This document shows, one piece after another, positions 1-8,210 of a stretch of 16,570 nucleotides of DNA (positions are counted from its first letter, which is position 1; the number at the start of each line of letters is the position of its first letter). The DNA is taken from the NCBI GenBank assembly GCA_903970295.1, contig CAJCHQ010000711.1:1-16570 (forward strand). The letters run 5' to 3'. The notes beneath the pieces were generated by a model. It did no database searches. It saw only the letters and a list, made by a program, of their open reading frames with translations, and was not told the DNA's origin. The position numbers and the translations under genes are program-made. The stretch is from Bryobacterales bacterium (lineage in GTDB: Bacteria; Cyanobacteriota; Vampirovibrionia; Obscuribacterales; Obscuribacteraceae).

Positions 1-64
1 GCCCGAATTCACGTGGCCATGACCGTCCTATAGTACCGTTGCTTGGTCAGTCGCTAAGGAGAAA
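1..64. other. Upstream flank of pyruvate kinase gene
   Basis: This short left edge holds no resolvable gene. Forward frames have stops at 20-22 and 31-33, so it could contain the last few codons of a gene lying to the left, but no family can be recognised from so little sequence. The only clear element is the ribosome binding site AAGGAG at 56-61, which serves the pyruvate kinase gene. Confidence 0.4.
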
Positions 65-67
65 TTG

Positions 68-1510
68 ATGACACGCACCAAGGTTATTGCCACCATTGGT
101 CCATCCTGCCGCAGTCCCGAGATGCTCGAGGAGATGATCAAAGCCGGCATGGACGTAGCGCGCATCAACTGCTCTCATGCCGATCATGATTCGATTGCCT
201 CGATCACGGTCGACATCCGCGAAATCAGTCAACGTCTCGACAAATCTGTCGGTGTACTACTCGATCTTTCCGGTCCTAAAATTCGCACGGGCAATTTGGC
301 TAACAGTCCTGTTCAGCTAGAGAACGGCAAACACTTTACTTTGACCAGCCGCAAAGTCGAAGGCAACCAAGACATAGTCAGCACCAACTACGCGCTCTTA
401 GCCCAGGAAGTAAAAAGCGGTGACACGATCCTTTTGGATGATGGTTTGATCGAACTGAGAGTTTTGAAAACAACCGAAACCGACGCCGAATGCGAGATAG
501 TGGCCGGCGGCGAATTGAAAAATCATCAAGGCATAAACTTACCGGGAGTGCGTTTGTCCATTCCCGCTTTGACCGAAAAAGACAAAGCTGATTTGGCTTT
601 CGGATTGAAATACGACGTCGATTTTGTCGCCCTCTCGTTCGTGCGCGATGCTCAAGATATCTTACTTTTGCGCGAATACATCGGCGAGCATTGGCCGCCA
701 GTTCTGGTGATCGCCAAACTAGAAAAACCGGAAGCGATGGAACACCTCGAGGATATTCTCGATGTCACCGATGGTGTCATGGTTGCCAGAGGTGACCTCG
801 GCGTCGAGTTACCGCCGGAAAAAGTACCGCCTTGTCAAAAGCTGATTATCCGCAGAGCACTGGCTTTAGGCAAACCTGTTATCACCGCGACGCAGATGCT
901 CGATTCGATGGCGCTTAATCCTCGCCCTACCCGAGCCGAGGCATCGGATGTGGCCAACGCCATCTTCGACGGCACCGACGCCGTCATGTTGTCCGAAGAA
1001 ACTGCCACCGGCAAATTCCCGATCGAGGCCGTGCGCATGATGAAGCGCATCGCCAGAGAAGCGGAAGGCAGTATGGATTTCACTCATCTCCACGTCCACG
1101 AATTACCCAGTTCCGCTCACGCTATCGCCCACGCGGCATGCAGTATGGGTGTCGACATGAAAGCAAAAGTGATTGCCGCTTTCACCAAGACCGGTTCGAC
1201 GGCTAGATTGATTTCGCAATTTCGTCCACCGGGCCCTATCATCGCTCTCACGCAGCACGTGCATGTTTACCGCCAGTTGTCTTTGATCTGGGGTACAACG
1301 CCTCTGATGTTGACTGAGGTTAGCGACTCTGAATCTACCCTGGCACTGGTTGAAGATACACTCTTGAAACGTGGTTACGTGCAGCCCAAAGACAATGTCG
1401 TGATCACGGGCGGTTTGCCGATTGCCGCGCGTGGTGCCGCCAATTTCGTCAAACTCTCGACGATATCACCCAAGGTGCCATCGAGCTATTGGGAATTAAA
1501 AGGCATTTAA
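68..1510 (+). CDS. pyk: Pyruvate kinase
   Basis: This enzyme transfers phosphate from phosphoenolpyruvate to ADP, giving pyruvate and ATP, the last step of glycolysis in the cytoplasm. The 480-residue product has the usual bacterial length and no C-terminal PEP-utiliser domain. The A domain starts with the Arg32-Ile-Asn34-Cys-Ser36-His substrate motif. A B-domain lid spans about 70-160. The catalytic Lys217 and metal ligand Glu219 sit in AKLEK, Asp243 in RGDLG, and the signature ITATQML with Thr275 follows. The C-terminal domain runs from about 350. Position 66-71 reads DLSGPK. In the family, Lys in the last place, preceded by Leu, marks K+-independent enzymes, whereas Glu marks K+-dependent ones. 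I chose ATG at 68 because AAGGAG at 56-61 lies six bases before it; a TTG at 65 would be too close. The gene meets sufR tail to tail. Confidence 0.97.
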   Translation: MTRTKVIATIGPSCRSPEMLEEMIKAGMDVARINCSHADHDSIASITVDIREISQRLDKSVGVLLDLSGPKIRTGNLANSPVQLENGKHFTLTSRKVEGNQDIVSTNYALLAQEVKSGDTILLDDGLIELRVLKTTETDAECEIVAGGELKNHQGINLPGVRLSIPALTEKDKADLAFGLKYDVDFVALSFVRDAQDILLLREYIGEHWPPVLVIAKLEKPEAMEHLEDILDVTDGVMVARGDLGVELPPEKVPPCQKLIIRRALALGKPVITATQMLDSMALNPRPTRAEASDVANAIFDGTDAVMLSEETATGKFPIEAVRMMKRIAREAEGSMDFTHLHVHELPSSAHAIAHAACSMGVDMKAKVIAAFTKTGSTARLISQFRPPGPIIALTQHVHVYRQLSLIWGTTPLMLTEVSDSESTLALVEDTLLKRGYVQPKDNVVITGGLPIAARGAANFVKLSTISPKVPSSYWELKGI

Positions 1511-1512
1511 AA

Positions 1513-2202
1513 TCAATGACAGCTGCCGCCGGCTTCGACTTCATCGATTTCGCCGGCAGCGGCATCAGCATGGACCATGTAAGCGCAGACTGGATCGTTT
1601 TGCAGCATATATTTTTCGCGCGTCACTTTAACGCCCAGTAGTTTTTCCATCAAGCGCGGCTCGAGAACACACAGCTGCCGATATTGATTGGCCAGATCGT
1701 GGACAGCGCAATGCCTTTGAAAAATCACGAAATTGCCGTCCTCGAGAGCTTTTGACTCAGTCATATAGCCATTTTCCGAAAAAATTTTCGAGACCTCCCG
1801 CACCCGTTCCGCTAGAGTCAGATTCTCGACTCGGCTGCGCAAGCGGTTGGCCAATTTCTCATTGCGGCGACTGAGCAAGTCCATGACGCCCTTATGACCG
1901 CTCTGTTCGTAAACGATATCTAACAAATCGATGGCCAGCTTTTGGAAATCGGATGGGAATAACGACTCCGATTTTTCCGTCAGGCGAAACTTATATGTGG
2001 GCCGACCTCGAGACTGCTTTTCCAGTCGAGCTTCGACAAAGCCGTCTTTCTGCAGGGCTGTCAAATGCCGCCTGACTGCCATCGAGGTAATGCCTAAAAC
2101 TTGGCAGAGTTCACCCACGGTCATCTCACCCTGCCGCTTGAGGTAGAGCAATACGGCTTCCTGGGTCTTTTCAGGTATTTCGGACAGGGGTGGGGTCAAC
2201 AT
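1513..2202 (-). CDS. sufR: SufR-type Fe-S cluster-sensing transcriptional repressor
   Basis: This is a DNA-binding regulator of the ArsR/DeoR winged-helix type, expected to repress the divergent suf genes when it carries an Fe-S cluster. Counted from the ATG at 2202 (229 residues), the winged helix covers about 15-65, including TVGELCQVLGITSMAVRRHL and the wing residues SRGRPTYKF. The C-terminal half has Cys165, Cys178 and Cys206 in the contexts RHCAVHD, RQLCVLE and DPVCAYM. The spacing of 13 and 28 equals that of the conserved cysteines of cyanobacterial SufR as I recall them (164, 177, 205), which ligate the cluster. A further cysteine is second to last. A TTG at 2223 would add seven residues; ATG is preferred for codon type and cysteine numbering. 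Position beside sufC supports the call strongly. The mycobacterial suf locus has a related regulator, so the gene alone does not fix the phylum. Confidence 0.9.
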   Translation of the reverse strand: MLTPPLSEIPEKTQEAVLLYLKRQGEMTVGELCQVLGITSMAVRRHLTALQKDGFVEARLEKQSRGRPTYKFRLTEKSESLFPSDFQKLAIDLLDIVYEQSGHKGVMDLLSRRNEKLANRLRSRVENLTLAERVREVSKIFSENGYMTESKALEDGNFVIFQRHCAVHDLANQYRQLCVLEPRLMEKLLGVKVTREKYMLQNDPVCAYMVHADAAAGEIDEVEAGGSCH

Positions 2203-2353
2203 TGTCGGCGTTCCGTTGAGCAATCAGGCTCTGGCTCTGGGGTTCGAGGCAGGCTTCTAGTACTAGGGTAGCACTCGGCGAAAGTGCCGGCTGCTCGGCT
2301 TTGGCTATGTAATGCTTAGCAAAAGTATTCCTTAAAAGCGGCGAACGGACATA

Positions 2354-2381
2354 TTATTTTTGATACTATTCTATCTATAAA
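2354..2381 (+). promoter_or_regulatory. Candidate suf operon promoter
   Basis: A good -10 box TATAAA lies at 2376-2381. A weak -35 match TTATTT lies at 2354-2359, sixteen bases upstream. Transcription would start near 2388, at the first base of the inverted repeat. The -35 match is poor, so use of this promoter may need an activator, or the true promoter may lie elsewhere in the AT-rich tract. Confidence 0.4.
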
Positions 2382-2387
2382 AGCCTA

Positions 2388-2439
2388 TTGACCGAAACTT
2401 GGATATCATTAAGGTGAGGAACCGCCCATTTTCGGTCAA
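2388..2439. repeat. Inverted repeat, possible suf operator or 5' leader stem
   Basis: The arms TTGACCGAAA (2388-2397) and TTTCGGTCAA (2430-2439) are perfect reverse complements separated by 32 bases. Their centres are 42 bp apart, close to four helical turns, so two protein-binding half-sites on one DNA face are possible. If transcription begins near 2388, the same bases would pair at the very 5' end of the suf mRNA. Its proximity to the repressor gene suggests regulation, but no known consensus matches. Confidence 0.5.
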
Positions 2440-2469
2440 AATTGAGACCTAGCTCGGGAAAACCAGTCA

Positions 2470-3240
2470 ATGACAGTCAGACAACCACTCTTAGCGATAA
2501 AAAACCTGCATGTAAAAGTGGAGGACAAGGAGATCCTGAAAGGGGTCAACCTTACAGTCAATGCCGGCGAAGTGCACGCCATCATGGGGCGCAACGGTTC
2601 CGGCAAGTCAACCCTCTCCTACACTTTGATGGGTCATCCGCGCTATCACGTCACCGAAGGCAGCATCCTCTTCAAAGGTGAAGAGATTACGGAAATGACT
2701 CCCGACCAAAGAGCGAGATTAGGTCTGGCTCTGGCATTTCAATATCCGGTCGCGATTCCCGGAGTTTCTGTCTCCAATTTTCTGCGCGCGTCAGTCAAAG
2801 CAGTACGCGGCAAAGAAATTCCAGTGAAAGAGTTTCGCCAGGAATTAAAAGGTCAAATGAAGAAGCTAGGCGTCAAAGATGAATTTCTCTCGCGCTATGT
2901 CAACGATGGCTTCTCCGGCGGCGAAAAGAAGCGTCTGGAAATCCTCCAATTAGCTTTGCTTCAACCCAGCGTTTGCGTTCTCGATGAGACAGATTCAGGG
3001 CTCGATATCGACGCTCTGAAAACAGTGTCGGAAGGCATCAATGCTTTAGCCACCGAAGATCGAGCAATTGTGCTGATCACGCACTACCAGAGAATTTTGA
3101 ATTACGTCGAACCTCAGTTTGTTCACGTTTTTCAAGACGGTCGCATCATCAAATCGGGCAGCGGCGAACTTTCGAAGGAGCTGGAAGCGCGCGGCTACGA
3201 ATGGGTATCTGAAGAACTTACGCCCTCGGGCGTGGCTTAA
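2470..3240 (+). CDS. sufC: Fe-S cluster assembly ATPase SufC
   Basis: SufC is the soluble ABC-type ATPase of the SufBC2D scaffold; ATP binding reshapes SufB-SufD so that a nascent Fe-S cluster can form. The 256-residue product has the normal family length and no membrane segment. Walker [10 protein letters not shown] is at 40-48, the Q-loop Gln at 91, the signature FSGGEKKR at 148-155, Walker B with LDETDSGLD at 171-179 and the H-loop His at 205. The ETDSGLD sequence is typical of SufC and separates it from transporter ATPases. The start ATG at 2470 has a weak GGGAA nine bases upstream. sufB follows after 25 bases. This order (sufC first) differs from the mycobacterial B-D-C order. Confidence 0.97.
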   Translation: MTVRQPLLAIKNLHVKVEDKEILKGVNLTVNAGEVHAIMGRNGSGKSTLSYTLMGHPRYHVTEGSILFKGEEITEMTPDQRARLGLALAFQYPVAIPGVSVSNFLRASVKAVRGKEIPVKEFRQELKGQMKKLGVKDEFLSRYVNDGFSGGEKKRLEILQLALLQPSVCVLDETDSGLDIDALKTVSEGINALATEDRAIVLITHYQRILNYVEPQFVHVFQDGRIIKSGSGELSKELEARGYEWVSEELTPSGVA

Positions 3241-3265
3241 ACGCCTGGCGTAATATGGAGGCAAC

Positions 3266-4690
3266 ATGTCTGCGGAATTAGTCCAACATCAAACCATTCA
3301 AGAAATCGGCAGCGATTACAAATACGGCTTCGCCGATAAAGAAGACTATATTTTTAAATCGGGTCGCGGACTGACCGAAGAGATCGTGAGAACGATTTCG
3401 AAGATGAAAAATGAACCCGAGTGGATGCTTGCTTTCCGTCTGCGAGCGCTTGCTATCTTCAAGAAAAAGCCGATGCCCAGATGGGGCAACTGCGGCATGC
3501 TCGACGGGATTGACTTCGAAAATATCTACTACTACATCAAGCCATCCGAGCGTGGCGAGAAGAGCTGGGACGAAGTGCCGGAAGGAATCAAACAAACCTT
3601 CGATCGCCTGGGCATTCCGGAAGCCGAAAGAAAATTCCTGGCAGGAGTCACCGCCCAGTACGAATCAGAAGTCGTTTATCACTCGATTCGCGAAGACCTG
3701 GAAAAACAGGGTGTGATTTTTCTGGACATGGATTCTGGATTGCGCGAGCATGAAGACATTGTCAAAGCTCACTTCGCAACGGTTATTCCAGCTGCAGACA
3801 ACAAATTCTCGGCTTTGAATTCAGCTGTCTGGTCAGGCGGCAGCTTCATCTGGGTTCCGCCCGGCGTGAAAATTGAAATTCCGCTGCAAGCCTACTTCCG
3901 CATCAATGCCCAGAACATGGGTCAATTCGAGCGCACGCTGATCATTGCCGAACCCGGCAGCTTCGTGCATTACATCGAAGGCTGCACGGCACCGACATAC
4001 ACCAGCGATTCGTTGCACTCGGCGGTGGTCGAATTGATCGCCAAGCCAGGCGCCCACATCCGCTACACGACTATTCAAAACTGGTCGAAAAATGTCTATA
4101 ACCTGGTCACCAAGCGAGCAGTCGCCCACGAAGACGCCAAAGTCGAATGGGTCGACGGAAATCTTGGCTCTAAATTGACGATGAAATATCCGTCGATCTA
4201 TTTGCTTGGACCTAGAGCTCACGGTGAAGTGCTCTCAATTGCCTTTGCCGGCGAACATCAGCATCAAGATGCAGGCGCCAAAATGGTGCATGCCGCTCCC
4301 GATACGACATCAATCATCGTTTCCAAATCGATCTCTAAAAATGGTGGTCGCACCTCATATCGTGGATTGATCAAAGTCTATCCCGATGCCACTGGCGTCA
4401 AGTCGAGTGTCAAATGCGATGCACTATTGATGGATGAAAAATCACGTTCGGACACATATCCGACTATGGAGATAGACGAAAAAGACGTCACCATCGAACA
4501 CGAAGCGACCGTCTCAAAAGTGGGCGAAGAACAGCTCTTCTATTTGATGAGCCGCGGCCTCACGCAAGACGAGGCGACGGCGATGATCGTCAACGGCTTC
4601 TTCGAACCGTTCACCAAAGAACTTCCATTGGAATATGCAGTTGAGCTCAACCGCTTGATCCAGATGGAAATGTCGGGTTCGGTAGGCTAG
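3266..4690 (+). CDS. sufB: Fe-S cluster assembly scaffold protein SufB
   Basis: SufB is the core scaffold subunit on which [4Fe-4S] clusters are built, at its interface with SufD. The 474 residues fit the family (E. coli 495). The N-terminal helical part contains [13 protein letters not shown] at 53-65, and a beta-helix follows from about 180. Cys384 in SSVKCDALL matches the sulfur-accepting Cys405 of E. coli, and the EHEAT sequence at 411-415 with the following helix (LFYLMSRGL) is the standard C-terminal signature. Cys240 lies in the conserved EGCTAP. A ribosome binding site GGAGG at 3257-3261 precedes the ATG by four bases, which fixes the start. The 96-base gap to sufD is the widest in the suf run. 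Confidence 0.97.
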   Translation: MSAELVQHQTIQEIGSDYKYGFADKEDYIFKSGRGLTEEIVRTISKMKNEPEWMLAFRLRALAIFKKKPMPRWGNCGMLDGIDFENIYYYIKPSERGEKSWDEVPEGIKQTFDRLGIPEAERKFLAGVTAQYESEVVYHSIREDLEKQGVIFLDMDSGLREHEDIVKAHFATVIPAADNKFSALNSAVWSGGSFIWVPPGVKIEIPLQAYFRINAQNMGQFERTLIIAEPGSFVHYIEGCTAPTYTSDSLHSAVVELIAKPGAHIRYTTIQNWSKNVYNLVTKRAVAHEDAKVEWVDGNLGSKLTMKYPSIYLLGPRAHGEVLSIAFAGEHQHQDAGAKMVHAAPDTTSIIVSKSISKNGGRTSYRGLIKVYPDATGVKSSVKCDALLMDEKSRSDTYPTMEIDEKDVTIEHEATVSKVGEEQLFYLMSRGLTQDEATAMIVNGFFEPFTKELPLEYAVELNRLIQMEMSGSVG

Positions 4691-4786
4691 ATCATGGGCA
4701 GCCAAAGATCATCTCAGGCCACCTAATTGGTCTCGCACGTGGGCGAGTAACTTCACCCAAACAATCAGAGAGGCAACACGGTAAAA
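4691..4786. other. sufB-sufD spacer with small hairpin
   Basis: This 96-base gap holds no gene and no T-rich terminator. A small inverted repeat, CTCGC at 4732-4736 and GCGAG at 4743-4747, could fold into a five-pair hairpin. AGAGAGG at 4767-4773 is the only ribosome binding site candidate for sufD, thirteen bases before its ATG, rather far. Read-through from sufB is expected. Confidence 0.4.
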
Positions 4787-6160
4787 ATGTCAGAGTCCAC
4801 CCCAGCTAATACAATCGCCCGCGAACGCGTAGACAATCTAGCTTCCCGCAATGGTGAACCAGAGTGGCTGAGGCAATCGCGGGTCGGCGCCTGGGAAGCC
4901 TATCTGCAAACACCGATGCCGACAATGCGCGACGACGATTGGCATAAAACCGACATCGACGAATTGAATCTGAGCAATCTGCAAGCCGCCGATCTTTCGA
5001 ATGGTGCCATAGCCGAAGCTGATAAAGCTCCGCAGTGGCTGGATTCGTGGTTGAAGAATTTGCCTGCCCGCGCCGCTGTCGTGAGCGAAGGCGCTTATAA
5101 ACTCGACCAGCCTTTGTCGGAATCACTGGTCAAACAAGGGGTGATCTTTTGCAGCCTCAAAGATGCTCTGCAAAATCATGCCGAACTTTTGAAACCATTG
5201 ATCGAGAAGCACACAAACACCATAGCCGGTGCCAAATTCGGTCTGATGAACAGCGCTTTGTTCAATGCCGGAGCCTTTCTCTACGTGCCGAAAAACATCG
5301 AACTGGAAGAGACTTTCATCACTTTTACCAATCTTGGTGTGCTCAAGAAAGATCGCAGTCAGGGCATTGCCGTTTTTCCCCGCATCGTCGCCATAATCGA
5401 AGCCAACAGCAAAGCGAATTTGGTTAACATCCTCACTTCTGAAAATTCGAAGGTACTGGGCACGACTTCACTTGTCGATGCTTCAGTCGAAATCTATGTT
5501 CGAGACGGGGCAAAGCTCAATTATCTAGAATTGCAGCGTTTCGGCGCCGATGTTTTCGCGATCACCCGCGGTCACAATGAGGTTGGTCGCGACAGCACAT
5601 TTTCATCTTTGACAGTCGGGCTCGGCGGGTTGCAGTTGAAGTCGGACATTCAGACATCATTGATTGCCTCCGGTGCATCGAGCGACATTCAGGGAATAAT
5701 CTTCGGCGATGAACGCGAACATTTTTCCTTCAACACGATTCAAGATCATGATGCCCCATCGACTCGCTCGAACATCAATTTCAGAGTGGCTTTGAAAGAT
5801 CAGTCGACTTCGATCTATCAAGGCATAATCAAGGTCGCCAAAGCGGCGCAAAAAACAGATGCATATCAAAGCAACAAAAATTTGCTGCTCGGTCATGATG
5901 CCAAAGCTGATTCGATTCCCAAACTAGAAATTCTCGCAGATGACGTCAAATGTTCTCATGGTGCCACAATCGGGCCTGTCGACCGCGAGCAAATCTTTTA
6001 TTTGATGAGCCGCGGATTATCGGCTCCAGAAGCGGAGGAATTGATCGTCGGTGGTTTCTTCAAACAAATTCTTGAAACCTGCAAAATTCCTGGTGCAATT
6101 GATTGGATAGGCACACTAATTGCCGACAAAATTCAAGGCAGAGGGAAAGGCAAAGGTTAA
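4787..6160 (+). CDS. sufD: Fe-S cluster assembly protein SufD
   Basis: SufD pairs with SufB in the SufBC2D complex and is needed for iron entry and cluster formation. The product has 457 residues. The N-terminal part includes the short motif MRDDDWHKTD at 47-56, typical of the SufD N-terminal region. A beta-helix follows from about 145, with the signature FGLMNSALFNAGAFLYVP at 151-168. Near the C-terminus KCSHGATIG contains Cys389 and His391; the histidine matches the functionally important His360 of E. coli SufD. The end of that region, [12 protein letters not shown], is shared with SufB, showing their common origin. SufD lacks the VKCDALL cysteine motif of SufB, so the two are not confused. 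The Rieske gene starts three bases after the stop, so the two are probably translated together. Confidence 0.95.
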   Translation: MSESTPANTIARERVDNLASRNGEPEWLRQSRVGAWEAYLQTPMPTMRDDDWHKTDIDELNLSNLQAADLSNGAIAEADKAPQWLDSWLKNLPARAAVVSEGAYKLDQPLSESLVKQGVIFCSLKDALQNHAELLKPLIEKHTNTIAGAKFGLMNSALFNAGAFLYVPKNIELEETFITFTNLGVLKKDRSQGIAVFPRIVAIIEANSKANLVNILTSENSKVLGTTSLVDASVEIYVRDGAKLNYLELQRFGADVFAITRGHNEVGRDSTFSSLTVGLGGLQLKSDIQTSLIASGASSDIQGIIFGDEREHFSFNTIQDHDAPSTRSNINFRVALKDQSTSIYQGIIKVAKAAQKTDAYQSNKNLLLGHDAKADSIPKLEILADDVKCSHGATIGPVDREQIFYLMSRGLSAPEAEELIVGGFFKQILETCKIPGAIDWIGTLIADKIQGRGKGKG

Positions 6161-6163
6161 GTC

Positions 6164-6493
6164 ATGGCTGATGAATTTGTAGGATTCGCCCAGATCAAAG
6201 ACATTCCCGAAGGTACGGCCAAGGTTTATACAGTCGACGGAAAGCGGCTGGCGGTGTGCAATGTCGAAGGCAAGTGTTATGCCATAGATGACATTTGCAC
6301 GCACGATAACGGACCTCTTGGAGAAGGAGAATTGGTCGGCGATCAAATCGAGTGCCCCAGACATGGTGCCAGATTCGACGTCAAGACCGGACAGGCGCTC
6401 TGCCTGCCGGCCGTAAAAGCTGTTCACGCATATCCAGTCCAAGAAAAAGACGGCGAATTGCTGGTCAATGTGAGAGCTGGTGCCACCAAGTAA
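6164..6493 (+). CDS. Rieske-type [2Fe-2S] ferredoxin in the suf operon
   Basis: This 109-residue protein is a small soluble Rieske ferredoxin of the non-heme oxygenase ferredoxin type. The cluster ligands are visible as Cys45-Thr-His47 and Cys64-Pro-Arg-His67, with GxLGEGEL between them and the stabilising FDVKTG loop after. No signal peptide or membrane segment is present, so it acts in the cytoplasm. It is not an oxygenase subunit by context: no oxygenase or reductase gene lies nearby. It sits between sufD and sufS, three bases after sufD and 21 before sufS. Similar Rieske genes occur within suf loci of some Actinobacteria. An electron-transfer role in cluster assembly is likely but unproven; it could also be a client used as a redox reporter. 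Confidence 0.93.
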   Translation: MADEFVGFAQIKDIPEGTAKVYTVDGKRLAVCNVEGKCYAIDDICTHDNGPLGEGELVGDQIECPRHGARFDVKTGQALCLPAVKAVHAYPVQEKDGELLVNVRAGATK

Positions 6494-6514
6494 GCGAAAA
6501 GCAAGGCAAAGAAA

Positions 6515-7753
6515 ATGTTTGACATAAAAAAAGTACGAGCCGATTTTCCCATTCTCGATCGCGAAGTGAATGGTTGCAAGTTGGTGTATTTAGACAACGC
6601 GGCCACCTCCCAGAAGCCGGTGCAGGTGACCCAGGCACTAGCCGATTATTACAACAAATATAATGCCAATATTCATCGCGGCTTGCACACGCTGAGCGAA
6701 GAAGCGACCGAGGCATACGAGAATGTGCGCGACACCATACGCAAATTCATCGATGCACCGGAGAGCCGCGAAATCATTTTCACACGCAACGCCACCGAAG
6801 CAATCAATCTTGTCGCTCAAAGCTGGGGCCGCCAACACGTATTGCCGGGCGATGAAATCGTGCTTTCGGCCATGGAACATCACTCCAATCTCGTTCCCTG
6901 GCAGCAGCTAGCAATCGAGCGCGAAGCCAAACTCGTCTATCTGGAGCTGACCGAAGACGGTCAAATCGACATGCAATTGGCAGCCCAGCTGATCGGTCCT
7001 AAAACTAAATTGGTTGCCATTACGCAAATGTCTAACGTACTTGGCACAATCACCCCGGTCAAGGAAATTGTTGAACTGGCCCATCAGCATGGTGCCATCG
7101 TCCTCGTCGATGGCGCGCAGGGAGTGCCTCACCTGACCACTTCTGTGCGTGACATGGAATGCGACTTTCTGGTGTTCAGCTTTCACAAAATGCTTGGTCC
7201 AACGGGCGTCGGCGTTCTCTGGGGACGCGCCGACTTGCTAAACGCGATGCCACCATATATGACAGGTGGCGATATGATTAGCTCGGTTCATCGCGATCGC
7301 ACTACTTGGAACGAATTGCCCTGGAAGTTCGAAGCCGGCACACCGAACATCGCCGATGTGATTGCCAGTGGCGTGGCCATCGGCTATTTGAACAATCTCG
7401 GCATGAAAAACGTGCGTGAGCACGAAATCGAGCTCGTCGAATATGCCATCAAGGGTCTGCAAAGTCTAGGTGATGCCACAATTTATGGACCACTAGATGC
7501 CACTAAGCGCGGTGGCGTAGTCGCTTTCAATTTCGCCGATGTCCACCCGCACGACGTCGGACAAATTCTCAATGAGTCAGGCATCGCGATTCGGGCCGGA
7601 CACCATTGCTGCCAGCCGTTGATGAAAGACCTGAAAGTCTCAGGCACTGCTCGAGCCAGCTTTTATATCTACAACACGAAAGAAGAAGTCGACCAATTGA
7701 TAGCGGCTCTCAAAGAAGCAGATAAGGTGTTAGGACATGTCGCTTACAGATGA
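6515..7753 (+). CDS. sufS: Cysteine desulfurase SufS
   Basis: SufS is a PLP-dependent group II cysteine desulfurase that converts cysteine to alanine and holds the sulfur as a persulfide for SufU. The 412 residues match the family. Visible features are the MEHHSN histidine region at 120-125, Asp199 and Gln202 around the cofactor, and the PLP lysine Lys225 in FSFHKMLGPTG. The catalytic Cys365 lies in RAGHHC. It is followed directly by a second cysteine, Cys366, where Ala is usual (HHCAQPLM or HHCAMPLM). The C-terminal RASFYIYNTKEEVD is canonical. AAGG at 6503-6506 lies eight bases before the ATG. The last 17 bases overlap the start of sufU, which suggests translational coupling of donor and acceptor. 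Confidence 0.97.
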   Translation: MFDIKKVRADFPILDREVNGCKLVYLDNAATSQKPVQVTQALADYYNKYNANIHRGLHTLSEEATEAYENVRDTIRKFIDAPESREIIFTRNATEAINLVAQSWGRQHVLPGDEIVLSAMEHHSNLVPWQQLAIEREAKLVYLELTEDGQIDMQLAAQLIGPKTKLVAITQMSNVLGTITPVKEIVELAHQHGAIVLVDGAQGVPHLTTSVRDMECDFLVFSFHKMLGPTGVGVLWGRADLLNAMPPYMTGGDMISSVHRDRTTWNELPWKFEAGTPNIADVIASGVAIGYLNNLGMKNVREHEIELVEYAIKGLQSLGDATIYGPLDATKRGGVVAFNFADVHPHDVGQILNESGIAIRAGHHCCQPLMKDLKVSGTARASFYIYNTKEEVDQLIAALKEADKVLGHVAYR

Positions 7754-8201
7754 ACTGTATCGAGAAACAATTCTCGATCACTACCATCAACCTCGAAATC
7801 GGGGCACGCTGGAAAACCCGACGGTGCAAATCGAAGGTATCAACCCTCTGTGCGGAGATGAGCTGACGCTCTACATGGACGTCGCCGAGGGCAAAATCAA
7901 AGACGTCAAGCTCGAAGCCAAAGGCTGCTCGATCAACATGGCTTCTGGATCGATCATGACCGAATTGGTCAGCGGTCAGTCGCTGGAAGCGGCACGCAAA
8001 GTGATCGAGACCTTCAAAGAGATGATGTTGTCCAAATCGAAAGAACCCCGCGAGCTGCCCGAAGAGCTGGAGGATTTGGAAGCATTGCAAGGCGTGAAAA
8101 AATATCCGGTCCGGATCAAATGTGCATTATTGCCCTGGAATACGTTGTTGGAAGGGATCGAAACGGCGAGCGCAAAGAGCAAGAACGGCTCGTCAACATA
8201 G
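7737..8201 (+). CDS. sufU: Zinc-dependent sulfurtransferase SufU
   Basis: SufU takes persulfide sulfur from SufS and passes it to the SufBCD scaffold; in Bacillus it works as a zinc-bound transfer protein rather than a scaffold. The 154-residue product has the ligand set Cys39 and Asp41 in PLCGDE, Cys64 in KGCSINMASGS, and Cys129 in RIKCALLPW. The stretch of 64 residues between the last two cysteines is longer than in IscU, as expected from the insertion that marks SufU. It lacks the LPPVK chaperone-binding motif of IscU. The start overlaps sufS; AGGA just upstream is a weak ribosome binding site. The charged tail after about 143 is probably disordered. Confidence 0.95.
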   Translation: MSLTDELYRETILDHYHQPRNRGTLENPTVQIEGINPLCGDELTLYMDVAEGKIKDVKLEAKGCSINMASGSIMTELVSGQSLEAARKVIETFKEMMLSKSKEPRELPEELEDLEALQGVKKYPVRIKCALLPWNTLLEGIETASAKSKNGSST

Positions 8202-8210
8202 GGGGTTTTT

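Larger units (their letters stand above)
2203..2469. promoter_or_regulatory. sufR-sufC divergent control region
   Basis: These 267 bases separate the divergent repressor and suf operon and hold no gene. They contain a 10-bp palindrome CTAGTACTAG at 2257-2266, an AT-rich stretch at 2351-2382 suited to a promoter, and a perfect 10-bp inverted repeat at 2388-2397 and 2430-2439. The cyanobacterial SufR site CAAC-N6-GTTG is not present. A weak ribosome binding site GGGAA at 2456-2460 precedes the sufC ATG by nine bases. Control of both genes from here is inferred from the layout. Confidence 0.7.

Noticed and set aside
1521..1560. GCCGGC repeated at 1528-1533 and 1552-1557 between pyk and sufR as a two-way terminator
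   Set aside because: The stem is only six pairs with an 18-base loop and no T-run, and it lies inside the sufR coding end, where the bases encode the C-terminal residues.
2224..2240. GGCTCT tandem repeat upstream of sufR
   Set aside because: Two copies of six bases are too few to call a repeat array.
2414..2452. A 12-codon GTG reading frame in the suf leader, within and after the inverted repeat loop
   Set aside because: It lacks a convincing ribosome binding site and shows no regulatory codon run, so a leader peptide is not supported.
3833..4222. Long reading frame on the minus strand inside sufB
   Set aside because: It lies wholly opposite a well conserved gene, has no recognisable motif and reflects codon bias of sufB.
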